From: Kitasatospora sp. Root107
Lineage (GTDB): Bacteria; Actinomycetota; Actinomycetes; Streptomycetales; Streptomycetaceae
Direction: 5' to 3'
Assembly: GCF_001424875.1 (NCBI RefSeq)
Contig: NZ_LMCT01000003.1
Span: 1,411-65,410 of the forward strand
DNA length: 64,000 bases
Shown here: positions 43,932 to 58,851 of the stretch, one piece after another
How positions within the stretch are numbered: the stretch's first letter is position 1
Layout: every line of letters begins with the position of its first letter
Made by a program: the position numbers and the translations under genes
Notes under the pieces: model-generated
Told to the model about the DNA's origin: nothing
The model's input: only the letters and a program-made list of their open reading frames with translations
Database searches by the model: none

Positions 43932-45845
43932 GTGGCTGATGTCAACAGCGATCTCGTCGCGGTCTGGGCGAGGGTCGTCGAGCGGCTGGTCAACGACCCG
44001 GATGTCGGGGACAGCGACAAGATGTGGCTGCGGCGGACCCAGCCGATGTGGATGATGCACGACACCGCCCTGCTGGCGGCTCCGAACGAGCGGGCCAAGC
44101 AGGTGCTGGAGGGCCGGCTGCTGCCGCCGCTGACCGAGGAGCTGAGCCGGGGCTTCGGCCGGCCGGTCCGGATCGCCGTGATGGTGGACGCCAACGCCGT
44201 GCCGCCGCCCGCACCGCAGGCCACCGCGGAGCAGCCCGCCGAGCAGGCGCCGGCCGAGGAGTGGCCGCCCCGTCCGCAGTACCGGGAGGAGCCCGGCGGG
44301 TACGACAACCGCCAGTCGGAGCCCGGCCGTTGGCCGTCCCAGAACCAGGACGGCTACCAGTCGCAGGACAACTACCAGGCGCCGGAGGAGTACTCCAGGC
44401 CGTACGAGACGCCGTCCGAGCAGGGATACGAGCGCGGCCGGTACGACACCGCCGGCTACCAGCAGCGCCCCGCGCCGTACGGCGGCGGCAGTGGCGAGCA
44501 GCAGTCCTCCTGGTCGGCCGCCGAGAACGGGCCCGAGAACCGCGGCTGGGAGTCCGGCTACCCGGGCCGGGAGACCGGCCAGGACGACCTGTTCGGGGGC
44601 GCCTACAGTGCCCCGACGCAGGGCGCCCCGGTCCGCCGGGTACCGTCCCGGCCGCCGCTCGGGCAGCCCGAGCAGGGCTCCCAACTCCCGGACGTCCGGC
44701 CGCAGTCGGGCCCGCCCGGCCGGGGAGGCATGCCGGAACGCACGCCCAGCCCCGGGGTGCCCGCACCGCCCGGTGCCCCGCCGGCCGGTGGCAGCTCGCG
44801 CAAGGACGAGCCGGCCGCCCGGCTGAACCCCAAGTACCTGTTCGACACCTTCGTGATCGGCGCCTCCAACCGCTTCGCGCATGCCGCCGCGGTGGCGGTG
44901 GCCGAGGCCCCGGCGAAGGCGTACAACCCGCTCTTCATCTACGGCGAGTCCGGCCTGGGCAAGACCCACCTGCTGCACGCCATCGGGCACTACTCGCGCA
45001 GCCTGTTCCCGGGCACCCGGGTCCGGTACGTGAGCTCCGAGGAGTTCACCAACGAGTTCATCAACTCGATCCGGGACGGGAAGGCGGACGCCTTCCGCAA
45101 GCGGTACCGGGACATGGACATCCTGCTGGTCGACGACGTGCAGTTCCTGGCGTCCAAGGAGTCGACCCAGGAGGAGTTCTTCCACACCTTCAACACGCTG
45201 CACAACGCCAACAAGCAGATCGTGCTCTCCTCGGACCGGCCGCCCAAGCAGCTGATCACGCTGGAGGACCGGCTCCGGAACCGCTTCGAGTGGGGACTGA
45301 TCACCGACGTCACCCCGCCGGAGCTGGAGACCCGGATCGCGATCCTGCGGAAGAAGGCGATCCAGGAGCAACTGAACGCTCCCGCCGATGTGTTGGAGTT
45401 CATCGCGTCCCGGATCACCCGGAACATCCGGGAGCTCGAGGGCGCGCTGATCCGGGTCACCGCCTTCGCCAACCTGAACCGGGCGCCGGTCGACCTGGAG
45501 CTGGCCGGGATCGTCCTGAAGGACCTGATCCCGGGCGGCGACGAGGACGCGGGCCCCGAGATCACCGCGCAGGTGATCATGCAGCAGACGGCCGCGTACT
45601 TCGGTCTGGGCGTGGAGGACCTCTGCGGCTCCTCGCGCAGCCGGGTGCTGGTGACGGCCCGCCAGATCGCCATGTACCTCTGCCGGGAGCTCACCGACCT
45701 CTCGCTGCCGAAGATCGGCGCCCAGTTCGGCGGGCGGGACCACACGACCGTGATGCACGCGGACCGGAAGATCCGCTCGCTGATGGCCGAGCGGCGCTCG
45801 ATCTACAACCAGGTCACCGAGCTCACCAACCGCATCAAGAGCTGA
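43932..45845 (+). CDS. dnaA: Chromosomal replication initiator DnaA
   Basis: The 637-residue protein binds DnaA boxes and melts oriC. Domain I spans about 1-90; domain II is a disordered stretch of about 210 residues rich in Gly, Pro, Gln and Tyr, the long form typical for Streptomyces. Domain III (AAA+) has Walker A GESGLGKT near 337 and Walker [11 protein letters not shown] near 397. Domain IV has the DnaA-box-binding HTH with [14 protein letters not shown] near 600. The GTG at 43932 starts [19 protein letters not shown]; frames opening further upstream run through the promoter and are ruled out. Followed by a terminator and oriC. Confidence 0.97.
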   Translation: MADVNSDLVAVWARVVERLVNDPDVGDSDKMWLRRTQPMWMMHDTALLAAPNERAKQVLEGRLLPPLTEELSRGFGRPVRIAVMVDANAVPPPAPQATAEQPAEQAPAEEWPPRPQYREEPGGYDNRQSEPGRWPSQNQDGYQSQDNYQAPEEYSRPYETPSEQGYERGRYDTAGYQQRPAPYGGGSGEQQSSWSAAENGPENRGWESGYPGRETGQDDLFGGAYSAPTQGAPVRRVPSRPPLGQPEQGSQLPDVRPQSGPPGRGGMPERTPSPGVPAPPGAPPAGGSSRKDEPAARLNPKYLFDTFVIGASNRFAHAAAVAVAEAPAKAYNPLFIYGESGLGKTHLLHAIGHYSRSLFPGTRVRYVSSEEFTNEFINSIRDGKADAFRKRYRDMDILLVDDVQFLASKESTQEEFFHTFNTLHNANKQIVLSSDRPPKQLITLEDRLRNRFEWGLITDVTPPELETRIAILRKKAIQEQLNAPADVLEFIASRITRNIRELEGALIRVTAFANLNRAPVDLELAGIVLKDLIPGGDEDAGPEITAQVIMQQTAAYFGLGVEDLCGSSRSRVLVTARQIAMYLCRELTDLSLPKIGAQFGGRDHTTVMHADRKIRSLMAERRSIYNQVTELTNRIKS

Positions 45846-45869
45846 GCCCGGGGCGGTACCGGGTGTCTG

Positions 45870-45898
45870 AAGGGGAGTCAGCGGCGCTGGCTCCCCTT
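45870..45898 (+). terminator. Terminator after dnaA
   Basis: AAGGGGAG (45870-45877) pairs with CTCCCCTT (45891-45898), with additional pairing towards the loop, ending in TTTC. Confidence 0.75.
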
Positions 45899-46127
45899 TC
45901 GCGTACCCGCCGCCGGGGCGGCCGCACAGCGGCGGCGGCGGGCAACAGCGGGGCAGCGACGGGGCGGCGTCGGGGCGGCGGTACGGCCCGTCCGGGGGCG
46001 TAGCGGGTGAAAGCAGGTGTGGAGCGGAGGTCGGCCGGGCAGTAATCCACCGACTGACGCTCCGCCAGGCCGGCTGCCACGCCGAACAACTGACCAGCTA
46101 TTCGAACAGGTCAGAGCCGTAGGGCCG

Positions 46128-46699
46128 CAATCCACAGGATCGGGTGGTTTTTCCCCGTCCACAGCCTGGGCAGCCCGGAGTTATCCAGAATTCCTCCACA
46201 GGCTGGGCGCCGCTACGCTCTTCGACGCAGGTCAGCCCCCTGTGCACTTGTGCACAACAGTTATCCACAGGGTGTGGACAGTTGACGGACCGCCAGTGGG
46301 CCGAATGGGTTATCCACCGCTCGTCCCCAGGACCAGGGCAGTTATCCCCAGGTTCTCCACAGCGGCGTCCACAGTTCGACAACATTGGCTGCCCGTTCAT
46401 CAGGCGGTGTGAAAGCCGTCACGTGATGTTGACCGGGGCCCGTGGATAACCGGTCCATGATCTGGGGACGGACCTGGGGATAACCTGTGGATACTCAGAG
46501 TGCCCTGTGGGTAACTCTCGGTCGTCCACAGCAGGGCCTGGTTGTCCACACTCCACGTCCACAGGTGTTGTGGACAAAAAACCGGGTCTGACCTGCGAAA
46601 ACAAGGTTATCCACGGTATCCACAGGCCCTACTACTACCACTACACCTATAGACCCCTGAACATGCTTAATCGTGGGGTGGGCCGAAATCTGTGGACAA
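46128..46699. other. oriC: Chromosomal replication origin oriC
   Basis: The 1022-base dnaA-dnaN gap holds about 22 DnaA boxes. Four are perfect: TTATCCACA at 46261, TTGTCCACA at 46542, and TGTGGACAA at 46569 and 46691. Others are near matches, for example at 46128, 46155, 46181, 46192, 46248, 46273, 46310, 46342, 46353, 46365, 46441, 46475, 46486, 46506, 46522, 46555, 46607 and 46616. Left boxes mostly read forward; those at 46441-46514 read reverse. A relatively A/T-rich stretch at about 46570-46610 and 46625-46675 may be the unwinding region. No gene is present. Confidence 0.95.
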
Positions 46700-46867
46700 C
46701 CGGATCGCGACATCTGTTCGGGTTGCTTCCGCCCGTGTGCCCCGGCTGTCGGTGGAGTAGGAGAGACTGTTCTCCGGCAACCGGAGCCGAGGGGCTGAGC
46801 CCAGCGGGTCCGGTCCGGCCAGACGATCAAGACGCTGACAACAGCAGGACCCAGGAGGCGGTTACCG

Positions 46868-47998
46868 GTGAAGTTCCGGGTGGAGCGTGATGTCCTCGCG
46901 GAGGCGGTGGCCTGGGCTGCCCGCAGCCTCCCGGCGAGGCCGCCGGTGCCGGTGCTGGCCGGCCTGCTGCTGACGGCGCAGGACGGCAGCTTGGCCCTCT
47001 CCGGCTTCGACTACGAGGTCTCGGCCCGGGTCGAGCTGGTGGCGGAGGTCGAGGAGGCGGGCACGGTGCTGGTCTCCGGCCGGCTGCTGAACGACATCTC
47101 CCGCAACCTGCCGAACCGGCCGGTGGAGATCTCCACCGACGGCATGCGGGTCAGCGTGGTCTGCGGCTCCTCGCGATTCACACTCCCCACGCTTCCTGTG
47201 GACGAGTACCCGTCGCTGCCGCAGATGCCCACCGCGACCGGCACGGTCTCCGGCGAGGTCTTCGCCTCGGCCGTCAGCCAGGCCGCCGTCGCGGCCGGCC
47301 GCGACGACACCCTGCCGGTGCTCACCGGCGTCCGGGTGGAGATCGAGGGCGACAAGATCACCCTCGCCGCCACCGACCGCTACCGGTTCGCGGTCCGCGA
47401 GCTGATGTGGAAGCCGGAGCAGGCCGACATCTCGGCGGTCGCCCTGGTGCCCGCCAAGACCCTGCAGGACATCGCGAAGTCGCTCGGCAGCGGCGACACG
47501 GTCTCCATCGCGCTCGCCTCCGGCGGTGCCGGTGAGGGCCTGATCGGCTTCGAGGGCGCGGGCCGCCGGACCACCACCCGGCTGCTCGAGGGTGAGTTCC
47601 CGAAGTTCCGCAGCCTCTTCCCGACCGAGTTCAGCGCCGTCGCCGCGATCCAGACCCAGCCGTTCCTGGAGGCACTCAAGCGCGTCTCGCTGGTGGCCGA
47701 GCGGAACACGCCGGTCCGGCTGAGCTTCGAGCAGGGTGTGCTCACCCTGGAGGCGGGCTCGGGCGACGACGCCCAGGCCACCGAGCGGGTGGAGGCCGAC
47801 CTCGAAGGTGACGACATCTCGATCGCCTTCAACCCGGGCTACCTGGAGGAGGGCCTGAAGGCCATCGACTCCGCGTACGCCCAGCTGAGCTTCACCACCT
47901 CCACCAAGCCGGCCCTGCTGAGCGGCCGCCCCGCGGTGGACGCCGAGGCGGACGAGGCGTACCAGTACCTGATCATGCCGGTCCGGCTCTCCGGCTGA
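46868..47998 (+). CDS. dnaN: DNA polymerase III beta sliding clamp
   Basis: The 376-residue protein consists of three repeated clamp domains and starts MKFRVERDVLAEAVAWAARS; it ends with YQYLIMPVRLSG, the usual C-terminal contact with client proteins. It tethers DNA polymerase III to DNA. The GTG at 46868 has AGGAGG upstream at 46853-46858. It follows oriC and is followed by a terminator. Confidence 0.97.
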   Translation: MKFRVERDVLAEAVAWAARSLPARPPVPVLAGLLLTAQDGSLALSGFDYEVSARVELVAEVEEAGTVLVSGRLLNDISRNLPNRPVEISTDGMRVSVVCGSSRFTLPTLPVDEYPSLPQMPTATGTVSGEVFASAVSQAAVAAGRDDTLPVLTGVRVEIEGDKITLAATDRYRFAVRELMWKPEQADISAVALVPAKTLQDIAKSLGSGDTVSIALASGGAGEGLIGFEGAGRRTTTRLLEGEFPKFRSLFPTEFSAVAAIQTQPFLEALKRVSLVAERNTPVRLSFEQGVLTLEAGSGDDAQATERVEADLEGDDISIAFNPGYLEEGLKAIDSAYAQLSFTTSTKPALLSGRPAVDAEADEAYQYLIMPVRLSG

Positions 47999-48020
47999 CC
48001 CTGATCCACAGGCTGTGGAC

Positions 48021-48050
48021 ACTCCCCCGGTCAGCTCTGGCCGGGGGAGT
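48021..48050 (+). terminator. Terminator after dnaN
   Basis: ACTCCCCCGG (48021-48030) pairs with CCGGGGGAGT (48041-48050), followed by CCTGTT. Two DnaA-box-like sequences (TCCACAGG and TGTGGACAC) lie immediately before it. Confidence 0.7.
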
Positions 48051-48132
48051 CCTGTTGGGTCGGCGGCGTAGGCTCAGCCCTGTGCGGCAACGGCGCCGCC
48101 GTCAGGCACGTCACCACAGGTAAGGACTTGTC

Positions 48133-49008
48133 ATGGAGCTCGGCCTCATCGGTCTCGGCAAGATGGGCGGCAACATGCGCGAGCGCATCCGCCGCGCAGG
48201 GCACACCGTCATCGGCTTCGACCGCAACCCGGAACTCGCCGACGTGGACAGCCTCGAGGAGCTCGTCAGCAAGCTCCAGGCCCCGCGCGTGGTCTGGGTG
48301 ATGGTCCCGGCCGGCGGCCCGACCCAGGACACCGTGGACCAGCTGGCCGAGCTGCTCTCCCCCGGTGACGTGGTGGTCGACGGCGGCAACTCCCGCTGGA
48401 CGGACGACGTCAAGCACGCCGAGGCGCTGGCCGCCAAGGGCATCGGCTTCGTCGACTGCGGCGTCTCCGGTGGCGTCTGGGGCCTGGAGAACGGCTACGC
48501 GCTGATGTACGGCGGCGAGGCCGCGGACGTCGCCAAGGTGCAGCCGGTCTTCGACGCGTTGAAGCCGGAGGGCGAGTTCGGCGGCGTGCACGCGGGCAAG
48601 GTCGGCGCCGGACACTTCGCCAAGATGGTCCACAACGGCATCGAGTACGCGATGATGCAGGCCTTCGCCGAGGGCTGGGAGCTGCTGGAGGCGGCCCCCG
48701 AGGTCACCGACGTGCGCGAGGTCTTCCGCAGCTGGCAGGAGGGCACCGTGATCCGCTCCTGGCTGCTCGACCTGGCCGTCCGGGCGCTGGACGACGACGA
48801 GCACCTGGCCAAGCTCAAGGGCTGGGCCGCCGACTCGGGTGAGGGCCGCTGGACGGTCGAGGCCGCGATCGACCACGCGGTGCCGCTGCCCGCGATCACC
48901 GCCTCGCTGTTCGCCCGGTTCGCCTCCCGGCAGGACGACTCCCCGCAGATGAAGATGATCGCCGCGCTGCGCAACCAGTTCGGTGGCCACGCGGTCGAGT
49001 CGAAGTAG
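48133..49008 (+). CDS. gnd: 6-phosphogluconate dehydrogenase, decarboxylating, short (GndA/YqeC) form
   Basis: The 291-residue protein has the Rossmann motif [17 protein letters not shown], the VVDGGNSRW loop near residue 84, and [19 protein letters not shown], the catalytic Lys/Asn region. It is the short, 290-300 residue form common in actinobacteria and Gram-positives, producing NAD(P)H and ribulose-5-phosphate. Its place between dnaN and recF is conserved in Streptomyces. The ATG at 48133 lies 13 bases after an AAGGA-like sequence. Confidence 0.95.
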   Translation: MELGLIGLGKMGGNMRERIRRAGHTVIGFDRNPELADVDSLEELVSKLQAPRVVWVMVPAGGPTQDTVDQLAELLSPGDVVVDGGNSRWTDDVKHAEALAAKGIGFVDCGVSGGVWGLENGYALMYGGEAADVAKVQPVFDALKPEGEFGGVHAGKVGAGHFAKMVHNGIEYAMMQAFAEGWELLEAAPEVTDVREVFRSWQEGTVIRSWLLDLAVRALDDDEHLAKLKGWAADSGEGRWTVEAAIDHAVPLPAITASLFARFASRQDDSPQMKMIAALRNQFGGHAVESK

Positions 49009-49048
49009 GACCGACCAACTCCCCAGAAGGCGAGCGCAGTTCACACCC

Positions 49049-50176
49049 ATGCATGTCGCGCATCTGTCGCTCGCCGACTTCCGTTCGTACGCCGGGGCCG
49101 AGGTGCCCCTCGACCCCGGCGTGACGGCCTTCGTGGGCCCGAACGGCCAGGGCAAGACCAACCTGGTCGAGGCGATCGGCTACGTCGCCACCCTGGGCAG
49201 CCACCGGGTGGCCACCGACGCCCCGCTGATCCGGCTCGGCGCCGAGCGGGCGGTGATCCGCACCAGCATCCTGCGGGACGGCCGGTCGACCCTGGTCGAG
49301 CTGGAGATCACCGCGGGCAAGGCCAACCGGGCCCGGATCAACCGCTCCGACAACGTCCGCCCGAGGGACGTGCTGGGCCTGCTCCGCACCGTGCTGTTCG
49401 CCCCCGAGGACCTGGCCCTGGTGAAGGGCGACCCGGGTGAGCGCCGCCGGTTCCTGGACGAGCTGCTGACCGCCCGGGCACCCCGGCTGGCCGGGGTCAG
49501 GCAGGACTACGAGCGGGTGCTCAAGCAGCGCAACGCCCTGCTGAAGACCGCCGCCCAGGCCCGCCGCGGCGGCAAGGGCGCGGACCTCTCCACCCTGGAG
49601 ATCTGGGACAGTCATCTGGCCCGGGCCGGCGCCGAGTTGACGGCCTTTCGGCTCCAGCTGGTGGCCGCGCTGCAGCCGCTGGTGGCGCAGGCCTACGAGC
49701 AGCTGGCGCCCGGCGGCGGGGAGACCGTGCTGGAGTACCGGAGCTCCTTCGAGGGCGCGCTGCCGACTAGCCGCGAGGAGGCCGAGCAGCAGCTGCTCGA
49801 AGCCCTCCGGCAGGCCCGCCCGCAGGAGGTGGCCCGGGGCCTGACCCTGGTCGGCCCGCACCGCGACGAGCTCGGCCTGCAGCTCGGCCCGCTGCCCGCC
49901 AAGGGCTACGCCAGCCACGGTGAGTCCTGGTCGTACGCGCTGGCGCTCCGGCTGGCCTCGTACGAGCTGCTGAAGGCGGACGGCGGCGAGCCGGTGCTGA
50001 TCCTGGACGACGTCTTCGCCGAGCTGGACGCCCGCCGCCGGGACCGGCTGGCCGAACTGGTGGCCGGGGGCGAGCAGGTGCTGGTCACCGCCGCCGTCCC
50101 GGAGGACGTACCGAAGGCGCTGGCCGGCGCCCGCTTCGCAGTGGCGGACGGAACAGTGACCCGGCTGACCCCGTAG
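49049..50176 (+). CDS. recF: DNA replication/repair protein RecF
   Basis: The 375-residue protein is an SMC-like ATPase that loads RecA at gaps. It starts [19 protein letters not shown] and has Walker [17 protein letters not shown] near 31 and Walker [12 protein letters not shown] near 318. The ATG at 49049 is the start of the conserved domain; an AGAAGG lies 22 bases upstream. Order dnaN-gnd-recF-dciA-gyrB is typical. Confidence 0.96.
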   Translation: MHVAHLSLADFRSYAGAEVPLDPGVTAFVGPNGQGKTNLVEAIGYVATLGSHRVATDAPLIRLGAERAVIRTSILRDGRSTLVELEITAGKANRARINRSDNVRPRDVLGLLRTVLFAPEDLALVKGDPGERRRFLDELLTARAPRLAGVRQDYERVLKQRNALLKTAAQARRGGKGADLSTLEIWDSHLARAGAELTAFRLQLVAALQPLVAQAYEQLAPGGGETVLEYRSSFEGALPTSREEAEQQLLEALRQARPQEVARGLTLVGPHRDELGLQLGPLPAKGYASHGESWSYALALRLASYELLKADGGEPVLILDDVFAELDARRRDRLAELVAGGEQVLVTAAVPEDVPKALAGARFAVADGTVTRLTP

Positions 50177-50224
50177 CCGTACTCTGGAAACTTCATCCAC
50201 AGCCTGGGGAAAAGGAGTGCCGCC

Positions 50225-50737
50225 ATGGGCGAGACACCGGAGCTCTCGGGCGTGGACCTGGCCCGGGTCGCGCTGCGCGCGGCGAAGGAGCAGGCCAGGC
50301 AGCGTGGTGAGCAGGTCCGCGAGAAGCGTGAGGCGAAGCGGCACGGGCTGCGCAGCGGGGCGCGCGCGGACGGCCGCGATCCGGTTCCGCTGGGGGCGGC
50401 GCTGACCCGGCTGATCACCGAGCGCGGCTGGGAGGCGCCGGCCGCGGTGGGCGGGGTGATGGGCCGCTGGCCGCAGATCGTCGGGCCCGACATCGCGGCG
50501 CACTGTGTGCCGAAGGAGTACGCGGAGGCCGAGGCGGTGCTCACCGTGCAGTGCGACTCGACCGCGTGGGCCACCCAACTCAGGCTGTTGGCACGTCAGT
50601 TGGTGGCCCGGCTGAACCACGAGCTGGGGCACGGCACGGTCAAGGTGATCAAGGTGCTGGGGCCGGCCGCACCGCAGCGCGGGTACGGCCGGCTGCGGGC
50701 CCCGGGGAGCAAGGGGCCGGGCGACACCTGGGGGTAG
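50225..50737 (+). CDS. dciA: DciA-family helicase loader (DUF721)
   Basis: The 170-residue protein has a basic N-terminal region (15-50) and the DUF721 domain (about 60-145), with WPQIVGPDIAAHCVP and LTVQCDSTAWATQLRLLARQ. DciA interacts with and loads the replicative helicase DnaB in bacteria lacking DnaC/DnaI, including actinobacteria. The ATG follows AAAAGGAG. It sits 48 bases after recF and is followed by the gyrB promoter region. Confidence 0.92.
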   Translation: MGETPELSGVDLARVALRAAKEQARQRGEQVREKREAKRHGLRSGARADGRDPVPLGAALTRLITERGWEAPAAVGGVMGRWPQIVGPDIAAHCVPKEYAEAEAVLTVQCDSTAWATQLRLLARQLVARLNHELGHGTVKVIKVLGPAAPQRGYGRLRAPGSKGPGDTWG

Positions 50738-50814
50738 CCCGGGTGCCGAAGGGAAGCCGATCTTCCGGAACCGCTGACGGCCCTTTTGAGCGCTCTGAGA
50801 CCCCCTGGCGAGTA

Positions 50815-53024
<2,210 letters not shown>

Positions 53025-53071
53025 CGCACCCTCAGCACACTCCAGTCCGCGTGAAAGGAAACTGACCAGCA

Positions 53072-55672
<2,601 letters not shown>

Positions 55673-55684
55673 TCGCAAGCCCTG

Positions 55685-55723
55685 GTGGCCGGTGCCCGAC
55701 CCTCGCGGACGGGCACCGGCCAC
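55685..55723 (+). terminator. Terminator after gyrA
   Basis: Perfect 14-bp arms (55685-55698 and 55710-55723) directly after gyrA. Confidence 0.8.
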
Positions 55724-55819
55724 TGACCAGTACCGGGCAATCCGGCCGGGCGCTGGAGCAGTTGAAACGAGCAGGGCGGTGACCACCCGACCTGCTGGGT
55801 GAGTTGCGGGAGGACCAGG

Positions 55820-56563
55820 GTGAGTGGAGCCACGGGTGCTGCGGGCGGTGCCGGGAGCGGACTGCCGGGCGGCAGTTCGTACGGTGGAGTCGGCGGCGCG
55901 ACCGGTGGACTGCCCGGGGTGCCGCCGCGCCCTGCCGGGGCGCCCCCGGTAGGGGGTGAGTCGGCCGCCTCGACCTCGCTGATGCCGCCGGTCGCCTCCG
56001 GTGGTGGTGGCGGGTACGGCTCGGCGCCGCAGCCGCCCGCGCAGCAGCCGGCCCCGGCCGGTTTCTCGCAGCCGACCACGTACACCAAGGGGCAGCCCAC
56101 GCCGCCCCGGGGCACCCGGACGGGCCCGCCCGGGCCGGCCGCTCCGGCGGGCTCCGCCGCGCGCCGCCCGGGCCCCGCCGCGCCGGTCGGCCGGGTCCGC
56201 AAGGCCCGGCTGCGGGTCACCAAGGCCGACCCCTGGTCGGTGATGAAGGTCAGCTTCCTGCTCTCGCTGGCCGTCGGCGTGGTCATCATCGTGGCGACCG
56301 CGGTGCTCTGGATGACCCTGGACGCGCTCGGGGTCTTCGACTCGCTGGGGAGCACCCTGAAGGAGATGACCGGCAACGAGTCCGCCGGGGCGGTCGACCT
56401 GATGGACTACGTCGGGTTCGGCAAGGTGATGATGTTCACCATGCTGATCGCGGTGGTGGACGTGGTGCTGATGACCGCACTGGCCACCCTCTCCGCCTTC
56501 ATCTACAACACCGCGGCCGGGTTCACCGGCGGCGTCGAGCTCACGCTGGCGGAAGAGGACTGA
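55820..56563 (+). CDS. DUF3566-family transmembrane protein
   Basis: The 247-residue protein has a long disordered N terminus rich in Gly, Pro and Ala (1-125) and a C-terminal DUF3566 domain (about 130-247) with two hydrophobic segments (FLLSLAVGVVIIVATAVLWM and MLIAVVDVVLMTALATLSAF). A protein of this type lies downstream of gyrA throughout the actinobacteria. The function is not established; the position suggests a link to the cell envelope at division or growth. The GTG at 55820 follows GGAGG. Confidence 0.85.
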   Translation: MSGATGAAGGAGSGLPGGSSYGGVGGATGGLPGVPPRPAGAPPVGGESAASTSLMPPVASGGGGGYGSAPQPPAQQPAPAGFSQPTTYTKGQPTPPRGTRTGPPGPAAPAGSAARRPGPAAPVGRVRKARLRVTKADPWSVMKVSFLLSLAVGVVIIVATAVLWMTLDALGVFDSLGSTLKEMTGNESAGAVDLMDYVGFGKVMMFTMLIAVVDVVLMTALATLSAFIYNTAAGFTGGVELTLAEED

Positions 56564-56618
56564 CGCTCCGTCGGTTGTTTTTGGCCAGCTTCGGCCTCCT
56601 GTTCGGAGATCGGAATCT

Positions 56619-56655
56619 GCGGGCCCCGAAGGCTGTTCCAGCTTTCGGGGCCCGC
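56619..56655 (+). terminator. Terminator after the DUF3566 gene
   Basis: GC-rich arms of about 15 bases (from 56619 and ending at 56655) form a hairpin 55 bases after the stop codon. Confidence 0.7.
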
Positions 56656-56776
56656 TGCATTCGGGTGACAGCCGTCCGGCCCCGGCGTGCCGCACTGCGG
56701 GTGGCGTGCCGGGCTGTGTTGGCTGTCCGCGGGGGAGCGGGGCCGGCAGAGACGATTCGGCGGTCGGAGGCGTGGC

Positions 56777-58138
56777 ATGGCTCAGCTCGCAACACAACTG
56801 CTCGGGGCGGTCGAGGACTTGCTCGGGGCCAGGATCCCGCTCCGGGTCCGGCTCTGGGACGGCAGCGAGGCCGGCCCGTCCGACGGCCCGCTGGTGGTGC
56901 TGCGCAACCGCCGGGCCCTGCGGCACCTGATCTGGCAGCCCGGCGAGCTGGGCCTGACCAGGGCGTACGTCTCCGGCGACCTGGACCTGGCCCCCGGCGC
57001 CGACCTGTACGAAGTCCTCTCGGCGGCCGCCGAGTTCGCCGAGCGCCCGGAGGTCCTCCGGCTCCGGCTCGGCCCCCGGGACGTGGTCGGTCCGGCCGGG
57101 CGTCGCCTGCTCGGTCTGGCCCTGCGGGCCGGGGCGCTCGGCCCGCGGCCCACTCCCCCGCCGGAGGAGGCCAGGCTCGGCGGCGGCCACGCGCACAGCC
57201 GGGGCCGCGACCGGGCCGCGATCAGCCACCACTACGACGTCGGCAACGAGTTCTACCGCCTGGTGCTCGGCTCCTCGATGGTCTACTCCTGCGCCTACTG
57301 GGAGCCCACGGCCAAGAGTCTGGAGGACGCCCAGGCGGCCAAGCTCGACCTGATCTGCCGCAAGCTCGGCCTGCGGCCCGGCATGCGCCTGCTGGACGTC
57401 GGCTGCGGCTGGGGCTCGCTGCTGCTGCACGCCGCCGAGCACTACGGGGTCCAGGCGGTCGGCGTCTCGATCTCGGCCGAGCAGGTCGCACTGGCCCGGC
57501 AGCGGGTCGAGGCGGCCGGGCTCGGCGACCGGATCGAGGTCCGCCTGCAGGACTACCGGGAGATCTCCGACGGCCCGTTCGACGCCATCTCCAGCGTCGG
57601 CATGGCCGAGCACGTCGGCACCGTCCAGTACCAGGTCTACGCGAGCGGCCTGTACGGACTGCTCGCCCCGGGCGGCCGGCTGCTGAACCACCAGATCGCC
57701 CGCCGCCCCGACCTGCCCGGTATCCAGTACAGCCCGAGTCCCTTCATCGACCACTACGTCTTCCCCGACGGCGAGCTCTCCCCCGTCGGCGCCACCGTGG
57801 GGGCCCTGGAGGAGGCGGGCTTCGAGGTCCGCGACCTCGAGTCGCTCCGCGAGCACTACGCCCTCACCCTCCGCGAGTGGGTCGCCAACCTGGAGGCGCA
57901 TTGGCCGCAGGCCACCCGCCTGGTCGGCCACGGCCGGGCCCGGGTCTGGCGCCTGTACATGGCCGCCTGCGCGCTGGCCTTCGAGCAGAACCGGATCGGG
58001 ATCAACCAGATCCTCGCCGTCCGGCCCACCGCCACGGGCGCCAGCAACCTGCCCGCCACCCGCTCCCAGTGGCTCGCCGCAGCCCCTGAGCTGGGCCCCG
58101 CCGATACGGATTTGGGAGATCGGCCGTCGGTCCGCTAA
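56777..58138 (+). CDS. Cyclopropane-fatty-acyl-phospholipid synthase-like methyltransferase
   Basis: The 453-residue protein has an N-terminal domain of about 150 residues as in CFA synthases and a class I AdoMet methyltransferase domain, with AdoMet motif LLDVGCGWGSLLLHAAEHYG near 200, HHYDVGNEFYRLVLG near 152 and SSVGMAEHVGTVQY near 275, all CFA-synthase signatures. It would methylate the double bonds of membrane-lipid acyl chains. The ATG at 56777 follows GGAGG. It is followed at 17 bases by tRNA-Ile. Confidence 0.88.
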   Translation: MAQLATQLLGAVEDLLGARIPLRVRLWDGSEAGPSDGPLVVLRNRRALRHLIWQPGELGLTRAYVSGDLDLAPGADLYEVLSAAAEFAERPEVLRLRLGPRDVVGPAGRRLLGLALRAGALGPRPTPPPEEARLGGGHAHSRGRDRAAISHHYDVGNEFYRLVLGSSMVYSCAYWEPTAKSLEDAQAAKLDLICRKLGLRPGMRLLDVGCGWGSLLLHAAEHYGVQAVGVSISAEQVALARQRVEAAGLGDRIEVRLQDYREISDGPFDAISSVGMAEHVGTVQYQVYASGLYGLLAPGGRLLNHQIARRPDLPGIQYSPSPFIDHYVFPDGELSPVGATVGALEEAGFEVRDLESLREHYALTLREWVANLEAHWPQATRLVGHGRARVWRLYMAACALAFEQNRIGINQILAVRPTATGASNLPATRSQWLAAAPELGPADTDLGDRPSVR

Positions 58139-58154
58139 TCTTTCAGTGCGGCAA

Positions 58155-58231
58155 GGGCCTATAGCTCAGACGGTTAGAGCGCTTCCCTGATAAGGAAGAG
58201 GCCACAGGTTCAAGTCCTGTTAGGCCCACCA
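58155..58231 (+). tRNA. tRNA-Ile (GAT)
   Basis: The sequence folds as a cloverleaf with acceptor GGGCCTA/TAGGCCC, the D arm, the anticodon stem CTTCC/GGAAG with GAT at 58189-58191, and the TTCAAGT T loop. CCA is encoded at 58229-58231. Confidence 0.97.
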
Positions 58232-58236
58232 CCGCA

Positions 58237-58270
58237 GAAGGCCCGGAGTGGATTTCCACTCCGGGCCTTC
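58237..58270 (+). terminator. Terminator after tRNA-Ile
   Basis: Perfect 15-bp arms (58237-58251 and 58256-58270) with a four-base loop, followed by TGG. Confidence 0.8.
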
Positions 58271-58328
58271 TGGCGTTTCCGGGGCGGGCGCCGGAGGATG
58301 GGGATCTGCCGAGCTTGGGGTGAGTGGT

Positions 58329-58640
58329 GTGGCGATCTTCTGGGCGATGAGTCTGCCGGGGCTGGTCTGTGCGCTGGTGCTGGTGGCCTTTCTGGACCAG
58401 CTGGCGCTGCGGGCCGGGCGGGCCAAGTGGGTGCCGTGGCGGGGGACGGGGCGGGAGGGGCAGATCTCGGCGACCGGGTTCGAGCAGCTGCACGCCCAGT
58501 TCGCGGCCGGGAAGCAGCACGAACTGGAGCAGCGCAAGACCACGTTGATGCTGCGGGACGAGGAGGGCGACGGTGCTCCGCCGCTCGGCCCGGTGGATCT
58601 GGACGGGGGCCGGGCGGTGCTGCGGCTGCCGCGGAGGTAG
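58329..58640 (+). CDS. Small DUF6191-like membrane protein
   Basis: The 103-residue protein starts with one hydrophobic segment (IFWAMSLPGLVCALVLVAFL) and a charged cytoplasmic part with Glu/Arg/Lys. It has the length and pattern of DUF6191 proteins of Streptomyces. The start is GTG at 58329 or 58320; GGGGTGAG precedes the first. Function unknown. It lies between two tRNA genes. Confidence 0.65.
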   Translation: MAIFWAMSLPGLVCALVLVAFLDQLALRAGRAKWVPWRGTGREGQISATGFEQLHAQFAAGKQHELEQRKTTLMLRDEEGDGAPPLGPVDLDGGRAVLRLPRR

Positions 58641-58851
58641 GCGGCGCTGGTTGTACGACAGGAGGCACGGCGTCAATCCCGGGTGTCGGTCGGGCGGTTG
58701 ACGAGTCGCGGTGACCTCTCGGGAACGGGTTACCGATGTGTATCATCGGCCGCAGGGCGGTCTGCACTCCGGCCGCCGGTTCGTGCTCGTACATACCGAG
58801 GGTCCGCGGTTCTCTGGGCCCATCCACAGCAAGAAGGACGAGGTCCCCGCG

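Noticed and set aside
46417..46426. parS-like GTCACGTGAT near oriC, and similar CACGTG sequences at 1697 and 35052
   Set aside because: Each lacks the TTTC/GAAA flanks of the parS core and is too divergent to count.
46017..46890. Several short open frames within the dnaA-dnaN gap
   Set aside because: They run through the DnaA boxes, have no ribosome binding sites and no recognisable product.
48003..48022. DnaA-box-like TCCACAGG and TGTGGACAC after dnaN
   Set aside because: Isolated and imperfect; not listed as a separate cluster.
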